Positions 35,280 through 45,290 of a stretch of DNA of 64,000 bases are shown here, piece after piece. Source of the stretch: an uncultured Microbacteriaceae bacterium (GTDB lineage Bacteria > Actinomycetota > Actinomycetes > Actinomycetales > Microbacteriaceae); contig CANKXX010000001.1 in NCBI GenBank assembly GCA_947487835.1, forward strand, positions 620,001 through 684,000, read 5' to 3'. The notes below the pieces were generated by a model. The model worked only from the letters and a program-made list of their open reading frames with translations. It did not search any database and was not told where the DNA came from. The position numbers and the translations under genes are program-made. Numbering within the stretch: the first letter of the stretch is position 1; each line of letters starts with the position of its first letter.

Positions 35280-37055
35280 TCAGGACAGGGCGGCGACGAC
35301 CTCGCCGAGCGCGACGGGCGTGCGCTCGCCGGTGCGGCGGTCCCACAGCTCGGCGTTGCCCTCGGCGGCGCCGCGTCCCACGATCACGATCTGCGGCACG
35401 CCGAGCAGCTCCGCGTCGCCGAACTTCACGCCGGGCGATACCTTGGGCCGGTCGTCGAACAGCACGTCCTTGCCCGCGGCGTCGAGCTCGGCGACGAGCG
35501 TCTCCGCGGCCTCGAAGACGGCGGCATCCCGGCCCGTGGCGATGACGTGCACGTCGTACGGCGCGACGGCGGCGGGCCAGATGAGGCCCTTCTCGTCGTT
35601 GTTCGCCTCGGCGATCACGGCGAGGATGCGGGTGACGCCGATGCCGTACGAGCCCATCGTCACGGTGACGAGCTTGCCGTTCTCGTCGAGCACCTTGAGC
35701 CCGAGCGCGTCCGCGAAGAAGCGGCCGAGCTGGAACACGTGGCCGATCTCCATGCCGCGGGCGACCTCGATGGGTCCGGAGCCGTCCGGCGCGGGGTCGC
35801 CCGCGCGCACCTCGGCGGCCTCGATGACCCCGTCGGCGCGGAAGTCGCGCCCGGCGACGAGGCCGAACACGTGCTTCTCGTCCTCGTTCGCCCCGGTGAG
35901 CCACTCGGTGCCGTCGACGACCCGGGGGTCGACGAAGAACCGGATGCCGGTGCTGGACGGGGTGTCCTCACCGCCGCCGAGCACGGGGCCGGACGCCGAC
36001 CAGGGGCCGATGTAGCCCTTGACGAGCCCGGGGGTGCGGGCGAAGTCGGCCTCGGTCGCGGCCTCGACGTCGGAGGGCGCGAACGCGACCTCGACCCGCT
36101 TCAGGTCCACGTCGCGGTCGCCGGGCAGGGCGACCACGACGAGCTCGCGCGTGCCGTCGACGTGGGTGAGGGCGAGCACGACGTTCTTCAGGGTGTCCGA
36201 AGCCGCCCAGGGCCGGCCGTCGGCGCGGGGGTGGCGGTCGTTCGCGAGGTCGACGAGCGTGGCGATGGTGGGCGTGTTCGGCGAGTCGAACACTTCGGGG
36301 TCGGGCAGCCCGTCGGTGGGGCGGCTCTCCGGCACGAGGGTCCGGAACGCCTCGACGTTGGCGGCGTACCCGCCGTCGGTGCGCACGAAGCTGTCCTCGC
36401 CGATGGGCGTGGGGTGCAGGAACTCCTCGCTGCGCGCGCCGCCCATGAGCCCGCTGTCCGCTTGGACGATCACGTACTCGAGGCCGAGGCGGGTGAAGAT
36501 GCGCTCGTAGGCGTCCCGCTGCGTCTCGTACGACGCCTCGAGGCCCTCGTCCGTGTAGTCGAACGAGTACGCATCCTTCATGGTGAACTCGCGGCCGCGC
36601 AGGAGGCCGGCGCGGGGACGCGCCTCGTCGCGATACTTGTCCTGGATCTGGTAGATGGACAGCGGCAGGTCCTTGTACGAGCCGTAGAGGTCCTTGACCA
36701 GCAGCGTGAAGACCTCCTCGTGCGTGGGCGCGAGCAGGTAGTCGGCGTCCTTGCGGTCCTTCAGGCGGAAGATGCCGTCGCCGTACTTCGTCCAGCGGCC
36801 GGAGGTCTCATAGGGCTCGCGGGGCAGCAGGGCAGGGAAGTGCACCTCCTGGGCGCCCGCGGCCTCCATCTCCTCGCGGATGATGCCCTCGATCTTCGCC
36901 TTCACCCGCAGGCCGAGCGGCAGCCAGGCGAACACGCCCGGGGCCTGACGGCGGATGTAACCGGCGCGGACGAGCAGCCGATGGCTGGTCACCTCGGCGT
37001 CGGCGGGGTCTTCGCGGAGGGTGCGGACGAACAGCTTGGAGAGGCGAGTTGACAC
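35280..37055 (-). CDS. proS: Prolyl-tRNA synthetase
   Basis: Charges tRNA-Pro. A class II synthetase of the bacterial type: motif 1 region [20 protein letters not shown], motif 2 [20 protein letters not shown], motif 3 [13 protein letters not shown]. The insertion editing domain sits between motifs 2 and 3 (about 225-390), and the anticodon-binding domain is at the C-terminus. The GTG at 37055 is chosen because sequence upstream is made of repeats; 591 aa is the normal length. It precedes nusA, which in related genomes is separated by rimP. Confidence 0.97.
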   Translation of the reverse strand: MSTRLSKLFVRTLREDPADAEVTSHRLLVRAGYIRRQAPGVFAWLPLGLRVKAKIEGIIREEMEAAGAQEVHFPALLPREPYETSGRWTKYGDGIFRLKDRKDADYLLAPTHEEVFTLLVKDLYGSYKDLPLSIYQIQDKYRDEARPRAGLLRGREFTMKDAYSFDYTDEGLEASYETQRDAYERIFTRLGLEYVIVQADSGLMGGARSEEFLHPTPIGEDSFVRTDGGYAANVEAFRTLVPESRPTDGLPDPEVFDSPNTPTIATLVDLANDRHPRADGRPWAASDTLKNVVLALTHVDGTRELVVVALPGDRDVDLKRVEVAFAPSDVEAATEADFARTPGLVKGYIGPWSASGPVLGGGEDTPSSTGIRFFVDPRVVDGTEWLTGANEDEKHVFGLVAGRDFRADGVIEAAEVRAGDPAPDGSGPIEVARGMEIGHVFQLGRFFADALGLKVLDENGKLVTVTMGSYGIGVTRILAVIAEANNDEKGLIWPAAVAPYDVHVIATGRDAAVFEAAETLVAELDAAGKDVLFDDRPKVSPGVKFGDAELLGVPQIVIVGRGAAEGNAELWDRRTGERTPVALGEVVAALS

Positions 37056-37123
37056 GCCCTCTATGTTAGGTGCGCCGCGGGGCGCCCTCCGCCCGCGGGT
37101 GCCGCCCGCGTGGTCCGCGGGCA

Positions 37124-37194
37124 CGGTCCCTGAGCCTGTCCCCACGGTCCCTGAGCCTGTCCCCACGGTCCCGGAGCCTGTCGAAGGGACGCAA
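37124..37194. repeat. Three half-copies of the GGTCCCTGAG repeat
   Basis: CACGGTCCCTGAGCCTGTCC occurs twice in direct tandem, followed by a third copy that continues into GTCGAAGGGACGCAAC. No inverse arm follows, so only the left half has been amplified. Confidence 0.85.
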
Positions 37195-37217
37195 CGGTCC
37201 TCGGGGCCCCGCCGACG

Positions 37218-37412
37218 ACGCAATTCAGCAGATCCGGTATGACACGCCGTCCGGGGGGCCGCAGTGGACGGCGTGTCATCGGATTCTGCTGAATTGCGTT
37301 CTCCCGGTGCGGCTGAGGCGGGCATCCCCGCACCGGAACACAGGCTCCCGCGCCCGAATGCGCGGGACCAGCCGCGCGGGTATCCGGGTCGGCCTGTGAG
37401 GGAGCCTGTGTT
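37218..37412. repeat. 195-bp two-hairpin element, copy A
   Basis: Hairpin 1 (37218-37299) has outer arms ACGCAATTCAGCAG / CTGCTGAATTGCGT and inner arms GACACGCCGTCC / GGACGGCGTGTC. Hairpin 2 has arms AACACAGGCTCCC (37337-37349) and GGGAGCCTGTGTT (37400-37412). No reading frame of interest is inside. Copy B follows 249 bp later. Confidence 0.9.
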
Positions 37413-37466
37413 GCGTACGAAGCGGGCACGGAATCGGAACGGGAGAGGTACCGGGGACGGGACTCG

Positions 37467-37661
37467 ACGCAATTCAGCAGATGAGACCCGACACGCCGTC
37501 GGTGGGCCGCCGTGGACGGCGTGTCATCGGATTTCTGCTGAATCACGTTCTCCCGGTGGCGGCTGAGGCGGGTATCCCCGTTCCCAACACAGGCTCCCGC
37601 GCCCGGATCCGTAGGGCGGGCCGCGCCGACATCAGGGCCAGGCTGTGAGGGAGCCTGTGTT
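37467..37661. repeat. 195-bp two-hairpin element, copy B
   Basis: Same length and order of parts as copy A: outer arms at 37467-37480 and 37535-37548 (two changes in the right arm), inner GACACGCCGTC arms at 37490-37500 and 37515-37525, and the AACACAGGCTCCC arms at 37586-37598 and 37649-37661 unchanged. The loops and the sequence between the hairpins have diverged while the arms are kept. Copies A and B with the repeat before them fill the 683-bp gap between proS and oleD. Confidence 0.9.
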
Positions 37662-37738
37662 CGGTACAGAACAACTGGGCACAGGGCAGGGCGGGACAGG
37701 GCGGGGCAGGACCAGGGCGGGGACGAACCCCGGCGGGC

Positions 37739-38722
37739 TCAGCCGCGGCGGTAGGAGTCCGCGAGGCGGGCGAAACCCTCGTCCAGGGAGACGGCCGGGG
37801 TCCAGCCGAGGAGGGCGCGGGTGCGGCGCTGGTCGTACCAGTGCGACGTGGAGAGCTGCTCCGCGAGGAAGCGCGTCATCGGCGGCTCGTCCTCGCCGGG
37901 CGCCACCCGCCACACGGCCTCGACGACTCCGCCGGCGAAGCGGGCGAGGCCGGCCGGCACGCGGAGACGCGGCGGCTCGACGCCCGCGGCGCGGCAGATC
38001 GAGGACATCAGCTCGGCGACCGTACGCGGCTCGCCGTTCGTCACCACGAACGACTGCCCGTGCACGTCCTCCGCGCGGTCGAGGGCGGCCACGATCGCGT
38101 CCACGGCGTTGTCGCGGTACACCGTGTCGATGAGCGCCGCGCCGGCCCCCAGGAGCGGCAGACGGCCGTCCCAGGCGCGCTCGACGATGCGCGCGATGAG
38201 CTGGGTGTCGTTCGGTCCCCAGACGAGGTGCGGGCGCACGGCGACGGTGGCGAAGCCCGGGGCATCCGCCGCGAGGGCCGCGAGCTCGGCGGCCGCCTTG
38301 GTGCGGGCGTAGGCGCCGCGGGCGCGCACGGGATCGGCGGGCAGGGCGTCGTCGCCCACGATGGAGATGCCCGCGTGCGCCACCGACGGCGACGACACGA
38401 AGACGAAGCGCGACACGCCCGCCCGCTCGGCCGCGTCGAGGAGCAGCCGCGTGCCGCCCACGTTGACGGTCTCGAAGTCGCGCTCGTCACCCGCAAGCGA
38501 CACCTTCGCCGCGAGGTGGATCACGGCGTCGACACCGTCGACCGCGCGCGCGACGGCGGCGGGATCCGTCACGCTGCCGCGCAGGTCCTCCCCCACGCCC
38601 TCGGCGGTCCGGGATGCGGACGCGCCGCGCTGGAACGTCCGCACGGCGGTGCCGCGCGCGAGCAACGCGTCCGCGACGCCCGCGCCGAGCAGTCCGCTCG
38701 TGCCGGTGACGAGGACCGTCAC
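37739..38722 (-). CDS. oleD: NAD(P)-dependent 2-alkyl-3-oxoalkanoate reductase, OleD
   Basis: A 327-aa extended short-chain dehydrogenase. TGTSGLLGAG is the nucleotide site and YARTK supplies the catalytic Tyr and Lys. In olefin biosynthesis OleD reduces the OleA product to a 2-alkyl-3-hydroxyalkanoic acid. The GTG start overlaps the OleBC stop (GTGA). Assignment rests on position with oleA and oleBC and on 3-beta-HSD-like family features (RFVFVSSPSVAHAG); epimerase activity alone would fit the sequence less well in this setting. Confidence 0.87.
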   Translation of the reverse strand: MTVLVTGTSGLLGAGVADALLARGTAVRTFQRGASASRTAEGVGEDLRGSVTDPAAVARAVDGVDAVIHLAAKVSLAGDERDFETVNVGGTRLLLDAAERAGVSRFVFVSSPSVAHAGISIVGDDALPADPVRARGAYARTKAAAELAALAADAPGFATVAVRPHLVWGPNDTQLIARIVERAWDGRLPLLGAGAALIDTVYRDNAVDAIVAALDRAEDVHGQSFVVTNGEPRTVAELMSSICRAAGVEPPRLRVPAGLARFAGGVVEAVWRVAPGEDEPPMTRFLAEQLSTSHWYDQRRTRALLGWTPAVSLDEGFARLADSYRRG

Positions 38723-41451
38723 GGCGCCACCCGCCGGCCGCCGGCCAGGATGCCGCCGGCCCAGCGGGCGAGGGCGGCGCGGTCGATCTTCGAGTTGTGC
38801 CGGATGTCGGTGGGCAGCACGGGAACGAGGAGCACGGCGGCGACGGGCAGCCCGACGGCCTCCCGCACGGCGGCGGTGAGCTCCGCCGAGGCGCGGTCGA
38901 CGCGTCGCGCGGCCGGCCTGGTCTCCGCGACGATGACGATCTGCTGCGTCCCCGCGGGTCCCACCCCGACGGCCGCGGCGCGCGCGATTCCGGGCACCGT
39001 CTCGGCCCGCTGCTCGGGCCCGACCGGGGTCACGGAGCCGTCCGCCGTGGTGAGCACGTGCGGCAGCCGTCCCTCGACCCAGAGCCGCCCCGCGGCGTCG
39101 AAGTGCCCCACATCGCCGGTGCGGTGCCAGGTGCGGCCCTCGTCGCGGTCCCGCCGACTCGCGGAGTCGGTGACCCAGAGCCGGTCGTAGCGCTCCTTCA
39201 CGTGCGGCGCGGACACCACGATCTCGCCGGTCACGCCGGGCTCCGCCGTCAACGGGCCGGTCGCCTCGCCGAGCGCACCGAGGGGGCTCACCCGCAGGTG
39301 CACCATCCCAGGCGGCCGGCCGACGCACACGCCCTCGTCGTCCTGGGCGGCGGCCTCGCGGATGCCCGGCAGGTCGATGTCGGTGAGGAGCAGTCCCTCG
39401 GTCATGCCGTAGGGGGTGCGCACGGATGCGGCCGGCAGCAGGGCCGCGACGCGCTCGAGCAGCGGGAGCCCGAGCGGCGCGCCCGCGGAGAGCAGAGTGC
39501 GCACGGCACCGAGCGCCGCGCGCCCGCCCTCGTCCAGGCTCCCGGCGGTCGCGAGCACGTTGGTGAGCGCGGCGGGCGAGGCGAACAACACGGTGGCGTC
39601 CACCGCGCGAGCGGCGTCGGCGACGGCGGTCGCGGTGAGCGTGCCCGGGCGGGTGACGGACATGTCTGGCGTGACGCTGGTCGCACCGAGCGCCGGGCCG
39701 AGCAGGGCGAAGGGCGCGAACCCGGCCACGAGCCCGGTGCCGACCCCGACCCCGTACTGGGCGGAGAGCGCGTCGCGCACGGCGGCAAGCCTGCGGTGCG
39801 TGTACACGACGCCCTTGGCCGGTCCCGTCGACCCGGAGGTGAACAGCACCGCCGCGATGTCGTCGGGGGCGGGCTCGGGCGGGAGGATCGCCCCGCCGCC
39901 CCGCTCGGCCCCGAGGGCGGCGAGCTGCGGCAGGCCGGCTCGCACGCCGAGCGCCGCGGCGACGGGCGCGGGCAGGGTGGTGGCGGAGAAGCGCTGCCCC
40001 GGCCAGCCGAGGGCGCGCGCGGCCGCGAGGGCCGTCTCGATGCCGATGACGTGGTCCGGGCGCGCGCCGCGCACGGCGCGGCTGAGGCCGCGGATGCCGA
40101 GCCCCGCGTCCGCGACGACGACGATAGCGCCGATCCGCAGGCAGGCGTAGAGGACCGCGGTGAGATCCGCACCCGGCGGCACGAGCAGGGACACCCGGTC
40201 CCCGGCGCGCACGCCGCTGGCCACGAGGCCCGCGGCGATCTCGCCGACCCGGCGGGACAGCATCGCCCAGGTCACCGTGCGGGGACCGCCGCCGGCGCGC
40301 GGCGCCATCTCCACGAGAGCGGGCAGCGTGCTGTCCGCGAGGTCGTCGAGGTTCCGCCAGAGCGGCCGGAAGTCGTGCGGGACCGTGGAGGACGCGTCGT
40401 CGGCGGACACGGACGGGTCGGTGGCGGAACCGGCCGCAGGACCAGACGCGACCGCGCCGGGCCGGATGCGCTCGCGCAGCCAGTCGAGCACCACGGGCGC
40501 GTACTCGGCGTCCTCCGCGATCAGGTGCCCCGTGCCCTCGAAGCGGTGCACGTCGGCGTGCGGCACGCGCTGCAGCAGGTCGGCGAGGTACTGCTCGCCG
40601 AACACCGGGTCGCGCGGCCCCCAGAGGAACAGGGCGGGCACGTCGAGCGCGGCGACGCCCGCCGCCACCCGCTCGAGCTCCGCGAAGCTCTCGTGCTCCG
40701 GCCCCACCGGGATATCCGCGACGAAGCCGCCGATGCCGCCCCGCCGGTCGGCGCCGCGGTACGGCGCGCGGAACGCATCGCGCACGTCGGCGGCAAGGGG
40801 CGGATGGGCGAGCGCGAGGGTGGTCTCGAGGAAGGCGGGGGTGCCGACCGTGCTCCGGGTCAGCAGCGACCGGCGGAGGGCGAGGCGCAGGGGCGCGGGG
40901 ATCGGGAGGTGCTCCGGCTGGTGCACGGCCGTGTTGAGCACGGCGACACCGGCGAGCGATTCCGGATGGTCCACGGCCCAGCCGAGGGACACGACGCCGC
41001 CCCAGTCGTGGCCGAGGGTGACGACCGGGCCGTCGAGCCCGAGTTCGTCGGTCAGCGCGTCGAGGTCCGCGATGCGGGTCGCGAGCGGGCGGCGCTCGCC
41101 GGTCCGCTCCGAGAAGCCCATGTCGAGCTGGTCGACCGCGACGACCCGCCAGGCGTCCGCGGGGGACGCGACGGCGGCGTCCGTCGCGGCGGAGACGAGC
41201 CGCCGCCAGAGGTACGACCAGGTCGGGTTCCCGTGCACGCAGAGCACGGTGCCGCGCGGCTCGATGCCGAGCGCCGCCAGGCGGGGGCCGTTGTCGAGCA
41301 GGTGCCAGGTCCGATCGGCCGTGCCGTCGCCGCGCGCGGGCACGCGGACGAGCCGGGAGAACGCGGGATCGAGTCCGGGCAGCGGATGCGGGGGCAGGGT
41401 TGCGTCAGCGCGCGCCGCAACGGCGCGGGCGGTTGTCGCCCGGGTCGACAC
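38719..41451 (-). CDS. oleBC: OleB-OleC fusion: beta-lactone decarboxylase and beta-lactone synthetase
   Basis: A 910-aa fusion. Residues 1-320 are an alpha/beta hydrolase of the haloalkane dehalogenase type with nucleophile Asp in GHDWGGV (D149) and His in FEGTGHLIAED; this is OleB, which decarboxylates the beta-lactone to the cis-olefin. Residues about 350-910 are an AMP-binding domain with FTSGSTGPAKGVVYTH and TGDVGHFDAAGRLWVEGR; this is OleC, which adenylates the hydroxyacid and closes the lactone. The fusion is known in actinobacteria such as Micrococcus luteus. GTG start; it begins 6 bp after the oleA stop. Confidence 0.9.
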   Translation of the reverse strand: MSTRATTARAVAARADATLPPHPLPGLDPAFSRLVRVPARGDGTADRTWHLLDNGPRLAALGIEPRGTVLCVHGNPTWSYLWRRLVSAATDAAVASPADAWRVVAVDQLDMGFSERTGERRPLATRIADLDALTDELGLDGPVVTLGHDWGGVVSLGWAVDHPESLAGVAVLNTAVHQPEHLPIPAPLRLALRRSLLTRSTVGTPAFLETTLALAHPPLAADVRDAFRAPYRGADRRGGIGGFVADIPVGPEHESFAELERVAAGVAALDVPALFLWGPRDPVFGEQYLADLLQRVPHADVHRFEGTGHLIAEDAEYAPVVLDWLRERIRPGAVASGPAAGSATDPSVSADDASSTVPHDFRPLWRNLDDLADSTLPALVEMAPRAGGGPRTVTWAMLSRRVGEIAAGLVASGVRAGDRVSLLVPPGADLTAVLYACLRIGAIVVVADAGLGIRGLSRAVRGARPDHVIGIETALAAARALGWPGQRFSATTLPAPVAAALGVRAGLPQLAALGAERGGGAILPPEPAPDDIAAVLFTSGSTGPAKGVVYTHRRLAAVRDALSAQYGVGVGTGLVAGFAPFALLGPALGATSVTPDMSVTRPGTLTATAVADAARAVDATVLFASPAALTNVLATAGSLDEGGRAALGAVRTLLSAGAPLGLPLLERVAALLPAASVRTPYGMTEGLLLTDIDLPGIREAAAQDDEGVCVGRPPGMVHLRVSPLGALGEATGPLTAEPGVTGEIVVSAPHVKERYDRLWVTDSASRRDRDEGRTWHRTGDVGHFDAAGRLWVEGRLPHVLTTADGSVTPVGPEQRAETVPGIARAAAVGVGPAGTQQIVIVAETRPAARRVDRASAELTAAVREAVGLPVAAVLLVPVLPTDIRHNSKIDRAALARWAGGILAGGRRVAP

Positions 41452-41457
41452 GCCGCT

Positions 41458-42480
41458 CTACCAGACGATCTCGGTCATCGCGGTGTTGAGCCCCGACCCC
41501 ACGCCCATGCACAGCACGCGCTGGCCGCGGACGAGCGTCGAGACCTCGCCGGCGAGCGTGATGGGGATGGACGCCGGTCCGACGTTGCCGAGCAACGGGT
41601 ACGTCTTGGGCACGCGCGTCTTGTCGAGCGACGCGGCCTTGATGATCGCGTTCGTATGCACGTCGGAGACCTGGTGCAGGATGTAACGGTCCATGCGGGT
41701 CCAGTCCCAGTTGGGCTTCGCCTCGTTCCAGGCGTCCACGACGAGCTCCATGCCGCCGCGGAGCAGCGCCTTCGCGTCCGTGAACATGCCGTCGACGTCG
41801 CCGACGCAGAGCGCGTTGTGCTGGGTCGCGGCGCGCGTGATCCCACCGAGGATGCGGTGTCCCTCCGGGTGCAGGTCCGCCGGGCCCATCACCGCGGCGG
41901 CCGCGCCCGCGCCGAGGGTGAGGCTCGGGAACTCCTGCATGAAGTCCTTGCGGGTCACGCCCATCCGCAGCAGCCGCTGCACGGTGTTGTGGCGCACGTC
42001 GCCGGCGTCCTCGCCGTCCACGATGACCGCGTACTTGATCTGGCCGGAGTCGATGAGCTGCGCCGCGAGGGTCATGCCGTTCACGAAGCCGAGACACGCG
42101 TTCGCGATGTCGAAGTTGAGCGCGGACGACGGCAGGCCGAGGCCGTGGTGGATGCGCACGGCGACGGAGGGCTCGAGGTGCGTCCGGGTGACGGACGTGT
42201 TGATGAGCAGGCCGACCTCCGACGGGTCGACACCGGACTCGGCGAGGGCGCGCTGTCCGGCGAGCGTCGCCGCGTCGTCGAAGGAGAGGTCGTCGTTCCA
42301 GCTGCGTCGCTCCAGCACACCGGCGACCCGCTGAAGCAGGCCCTCGGGCAGCCGGAGCCGCTTCAGGGTGGGCTTCAGAAGGGAGTCGATGTGCTCGGAG
42401 GACACGACCTCGGGCGCCTGTACGGCCGAGACCGACAGCAGCGCCACGTTCTCGTGCCGGAAACTGGCATTACCGCTCAC
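41458..42480 (-). CDS. oleA: Thiolase-fold acyl-CoA condensing enzyme OleA
   Basis: Joins two fatty acyl-CoAs head to head to a 2-alkyl-3-oxo acid. A FabH-like fold with the active-site Cys in NACLGF (residue 129), His in YILHQVSDVHTNAI and Asn in LLGNVGPAS. I prefer the GTG at 42480 because AAGGA sits 5 nt before it; an ATG at 42486 lacks spacing for a ribosome site. It heads oleA-oleBC-oleD. FabH activity is the alternative, but FabH genes do not sit with OleB/OleC partners. Upstream, a 141-bp gap separates it from ispG. Confidence 0.92.
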   Translation of the reverse strand: MSGNASFRHENVALLSVSAVQAPEVVSSEHIDSLLKPTLKRLRLPEGLLQRVAGVLERRSWNDDLSFDDAATLAGQRALAESGVDPSEVGLLINTSVTRTHLEPSVAVRIHHGLGLPSSALNFDIANACLGFVNGMTLAAQLIDSGQIKYAVIVDGEDAGDVRHNTVQRLLRMGVTRKDFMQEFPSLTLGAGAAAAVMGPADLHPEGHRILGGITRAATQHNALCVGDVDGMFTDAKALLRGGMELVVDAWNEAKPNWDWTRMDRYILHQVSDVHTNAIIKAASLDKTRVPKTYPLLGNVGPASIPITLAGEVSTLVRGQRVLCMGVGSGLNTAMTEIVW

Positions 42481-42621
42481 TTGCATCCTTCATATTCTTC
42501 TGTTGACACGAGCCCTCGCACGCTCCAGCCACCGAGGAGACCTCGGAGCCGGTCGCGAAGAGCTTGCATCATCGGCCGAGCGCCCGGAAATGGGCTCGGG
42601 AGTCGACCTACGACCTTGAGG

Positions 42622-43770
42622 TTACGCTGTCACGACCTGTGGTGCTCCCACGGCGCCCGCGGGCATCTCGGCGGCGATGCGATTCGCCTCCGCGATGAGG
42701 GTCTCCACGATCTCGGACTCGGGCACGACCTTGACGACCTCGCCCTTGACGAAGATCTGGCCGCGGCCGTTGCCGGACGCCACGCCGAGGTCCGCCTCGC
42801 GCGCCTCGCCGGGTCCGTTGACGACGCAGCCCATGACCGCGACGCGCAGCGGCACGGTGACGCCCTTGAGTCCCTCGGTGACGCTGTCGGCGAGGGTGTA
42901 GACGTCGACCTGGGCGCGACCGCAGCTGGGGCAGGACACGATCTCGAGCTTGCGCTCGCGGAGGTTGAGCGACTGCAGGATCTGCAGGCCGACCTTGACC
43001 TCCTCGGCGGGCGGCGCGGAGAGGGACACGCGGATGGTGTCGCCGATGCCCTCGGAGAGGAGGATGCCGAACGCGGTCGCCGACTTGATGGTGCCCTGGA
43101 AGGCGGGGCCGGCCTCGGTCACGCCGAGGTGCAGCGGCCAGTCGCCGCGCTCGGCGAGCAGCCGGTACGCCTTGACCATGACGATGGGGTCGTTGTGCTT
43201 GACCGAGATCTTGAAGTCGTGGAAGTCGTGCTCCTCGAAGAGGCTCGCCTCCCACACCGCGGACTCGACGAGCGCCTCGGGAGTGGCCTTGCCGTACTTC
43301 TGCAGCAGGCGCGGGTCGAGGGATCCGGCGTTCACGCCGATGCGGATGCTCACGCCCGCCGCCTTCGCCGCGGCCGCGATCTCGCCGACCTTGTCGTCGA
43401 ACTTGCGGATGTTGCCGGGGTTCACGCGCACCGCACCGACGCCGGCGTCGATGGCGGTGAACACGTAGCGCGGCTGGAAGTGGATGTCCGCGATCACGGG
43501 GATCTGGCTCTTCGCGGCGATGATCTTCAGCACGTCCGCGTCGTCCTGGTGCGGCACGGCGACGCGCACGATGTCGCAGCCGCTCGCGGTGAGCTCCGCA
43601 ATCTGCTGCAGTGTCGCGTTGATGTTGGTGGTCTGGGTCGTGGTCATGGACTGCACGCTCACGCGCGCATCTCCGCCTACCTTGACCTTGCCGACACTGA
43701 TCTGCCTGGTCTTGCGGCGCGGCGCCAAGACCTCGGGGACCTTGGGCATTCCTAGATTGACTGCTGGCAC
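42622..43770 (-). CDS. ispG: 4-hydroxy-3-methylbut-2-enyl diphosphate synthase
   Basis: The penultimate step of the MEP isoprenoid pathway, reducing MEcPP to HMBPP with a [4Fe-4S] cluster. The TIM barrel has [12 protein letters not shown] and ADIHFQPRY; the cluster ligands are in SCPSCGR and [14 protein letters not shown] at 43770 is chosen; an ATG at 43749 is possible. 382 aa. It follows the M50 protease gene and dxr in the same direction, as in many actinobacteria. Confidence 0.97.
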   Translation of the reverse strand: MPAVNLGMPKVPEVLAPRRKTRQISVGKVKVGGDARVSVQSMTTTQTTNINATLQQIAELTASGCDIVRVAVPHQDDADVLKIIAAKSQIPVIADIHFQPRYVFTAIDAGVGAVRVNPGNIRKFDDKVGEIAAAAKAAGVSIRIGVNAGSLDPRLLQKYGKATPEALVESAVWEASLFEEHDFHDFKISVKHNDPIVMVKAYRLLAERGDWPLHLGVTEAGPAFQGTIKSATAFGILLSEGIGDTIRVSLSAPPAEEVKVGLQILQSLNLRERKLEIVSCPSCGRAQVDVYTLADSVTEGLKGVTVPLRVAVMGCVVNGPGEAREADLGVASGNGRGQIFVKGEVVKVVPESEIVETLIAEANRIAAEMPAGAVGAPQVVTA

Positions 43771-43836
43771 CCGAACAGCTTACGTGCCTAATCTGCGCGA
43801 AGAATGACGGTGCGCCTACGGCGGAATCCGCCCCGC

Positions 43837-45165
43837 TCAGCCGAAGAAGCGGATGGGGTTCACAAGGTCGGAGTAGATGAGCAGCGCGCTCATCCCGCCG
43901 AGCAGGATCACGACCGCGAATGTCACGGGCATGAGCTTCGCCGTGTCCACCGGGCCCGGGTCCCGGCGGCGGAACAGCTTCGCGAAGGTGCGGCGGATGC
44001 CCTCCCAGAGCGCACCCGCCACATGCCCGCCGTCGAGAGGCATCAGCGGGATGAGGTTGAAGACGAACAGGGCGATGTTGAGCGAGCCGATCAGCCCGAT
44101 GAGGCCGGACACCTTCGCGTCGAGCGGCACCTCGTCGAGGCTCGCGATCTCGCCGGCGACGCGGCCGACGCCGACGACGCTGATGAGGCCGTTGGGGTCG
44201 CGCTCCTCCCCGCCGAAGGTGGACTGAGCGACGTCCATGAGGTGCTGGGGCAGCGTGACGAGGATGCCGGCGACCCGCCCGATGTTGTCGCCCACGAACG
44301 GGAGCACCGCCGAGGCCGGCTGGCGCACGACCTCCTGGGTCGGGCCGATGCCGATGAAGCCGACGTCGCGGGTGACCGGGTCGCCGTTCGCGTCCTCGAC
44401 GATCTCGTTGCGCTCGTCGAGCACGTAGCGCTCGGAGAGCAGCGGGGTGACGGTGAGCGTCTGGGTGCCGCCCTCGCGCTCCACCTCGAACGCCAGGTCC
44501 TCGCCCGGCGCGTCGCGGATCATGGCCGACGCCTGCTCCCACGACGTGACGGCGGTTCCGTCGATCGCGACGATCGTGTCGCCGGGGCGGAGCCCGGCCG
44601 CCGCGCCGGGCGACGCCGTGTCGCCGGGCTCGCAGGTCTGCCGCTGGCTCGTCGCGGGGAGCACGCACTCGCTCACGCTGGCGAGCGTCGTGCTCGACTG
44701 CGCGACACCGAAGCCCATGAGGAGCACGGCGAACAGGACGACGCCGATGAGAAGGTTCATCACCGGACCGCCGAGCATGATGACGACGCGCTTGCGGACG
44801 GGAAGGCGGTAGAAGGCCCGGCTCTCCTCGCCGTCGCCGACCGAGTCGGCGCTGGCCGAGCGGGCGTCCTGAACGAGGGTGTTGAAGAACCCGGTGCTCG
44901 CGGTACGCATCGCCCCGCCCTGCTTCGCGGGCGGGAACATCCCGATCATGGAGATGTAGCCGCCGAGGGGGATGGCCTTGACGCCGTACTCCGTCTCGCC
45001 CCGGCGCTTCGACCACAGGGTCGGACCGAAGCCGATCATGTACTGCGTGACCTTCAGGCCGAACAGCTTGGCGGGTACGAGATGGCCGACCTCGTGCAGA
45101 CCGATCGACACCGCGAGGCCGACGAGCACCGCGAGAATGCCGAGGATATAGAGGAGGACGTCCAC
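43837..45165 (-). CDS. Site-2 intramembrane metalloprotease (M50, RseP-like)
   Basis: Cleaves transmembrane segments of anti-sigma factors or signal peptides. The first helix holds the zinc motif HEVGH (H24, E25, H28). A PDZ domain follows (about 180-270, with GLRPGDTIVAIDGT). The last helices carry FNLIPLMPLDGGH, supplying the third zinc ligand. The GTG at 45165 starts the first helix directly; longer frames upstream have no support. 442 aa. It lies between dxr and ispG, as is common, here separated from dxr by two plus-strand genes. Confidence 0.93.
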   Translation of the reverse strand: MDVLLYILGILAVLVGLAVSIGLHEVGHLVPAKLFGLKVTQYMIGFGPTLWSKRRGETEYGVKAIPLGGYISMIGMFPPAKQGGAMRTASTGFFNTLVQDARSASADSVGDGEESRAFYRLPVRKRVVIMLGGPVMNLLIGVVLFAVLLMGFGVAQSSTTLASVSECVLPATSQRQTCEPGDTASPGAAAGLRPGDTIVAIDGTAVTSWEQASAMIRDAPGEDLAFEVEREGGTQTLTVTPLLSERYVLDERNEIVEDANGDPVTRDVGFIGIGPTQEVVRQPASAVLPFVGDNIGRVAGILVTLPQHLMDVAQSTFGGEERDPNGLISVVGVGRVAGEIASLDEVPLDAKVSGLIGLIGSLNIALFVFNLIPLMPLDGGHVAGALWEGIRRTFAKLFRRRDPGPVDTAKLMPVTFAVVILLGGMSALLIYSDLVNPIRFFG

Positions 45166-45290
45166 ACCGCACAGGATAGCGGCGGCAGTCTTGGAGCCCG
45201 CAGGGGGTGGCCGCGTCGAACCGGACACGATCCGCGCCCGTCGGGCGCCTGGGTAGCATTGACACACCGATGAGGCGGGAGCGTGACGGC

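Noticed and set aside
37218-37661. Possible CRISPR array
   Set aside because: Only two copies, palindromic, 195 bp long, and no cas genes in the window.
37645-38133. Arg-rich frame after the 195-bp elements
   Set aside because: It runs into oleD on the opposite strand and has no motif or ribosome site.
38797-43755. Very long plus-strand frame opposite the ole genes and ispG
   Set aside because: It spans several real genes and gaps on the other strand; composition is typical of antisense frames in GC-rich DNA.
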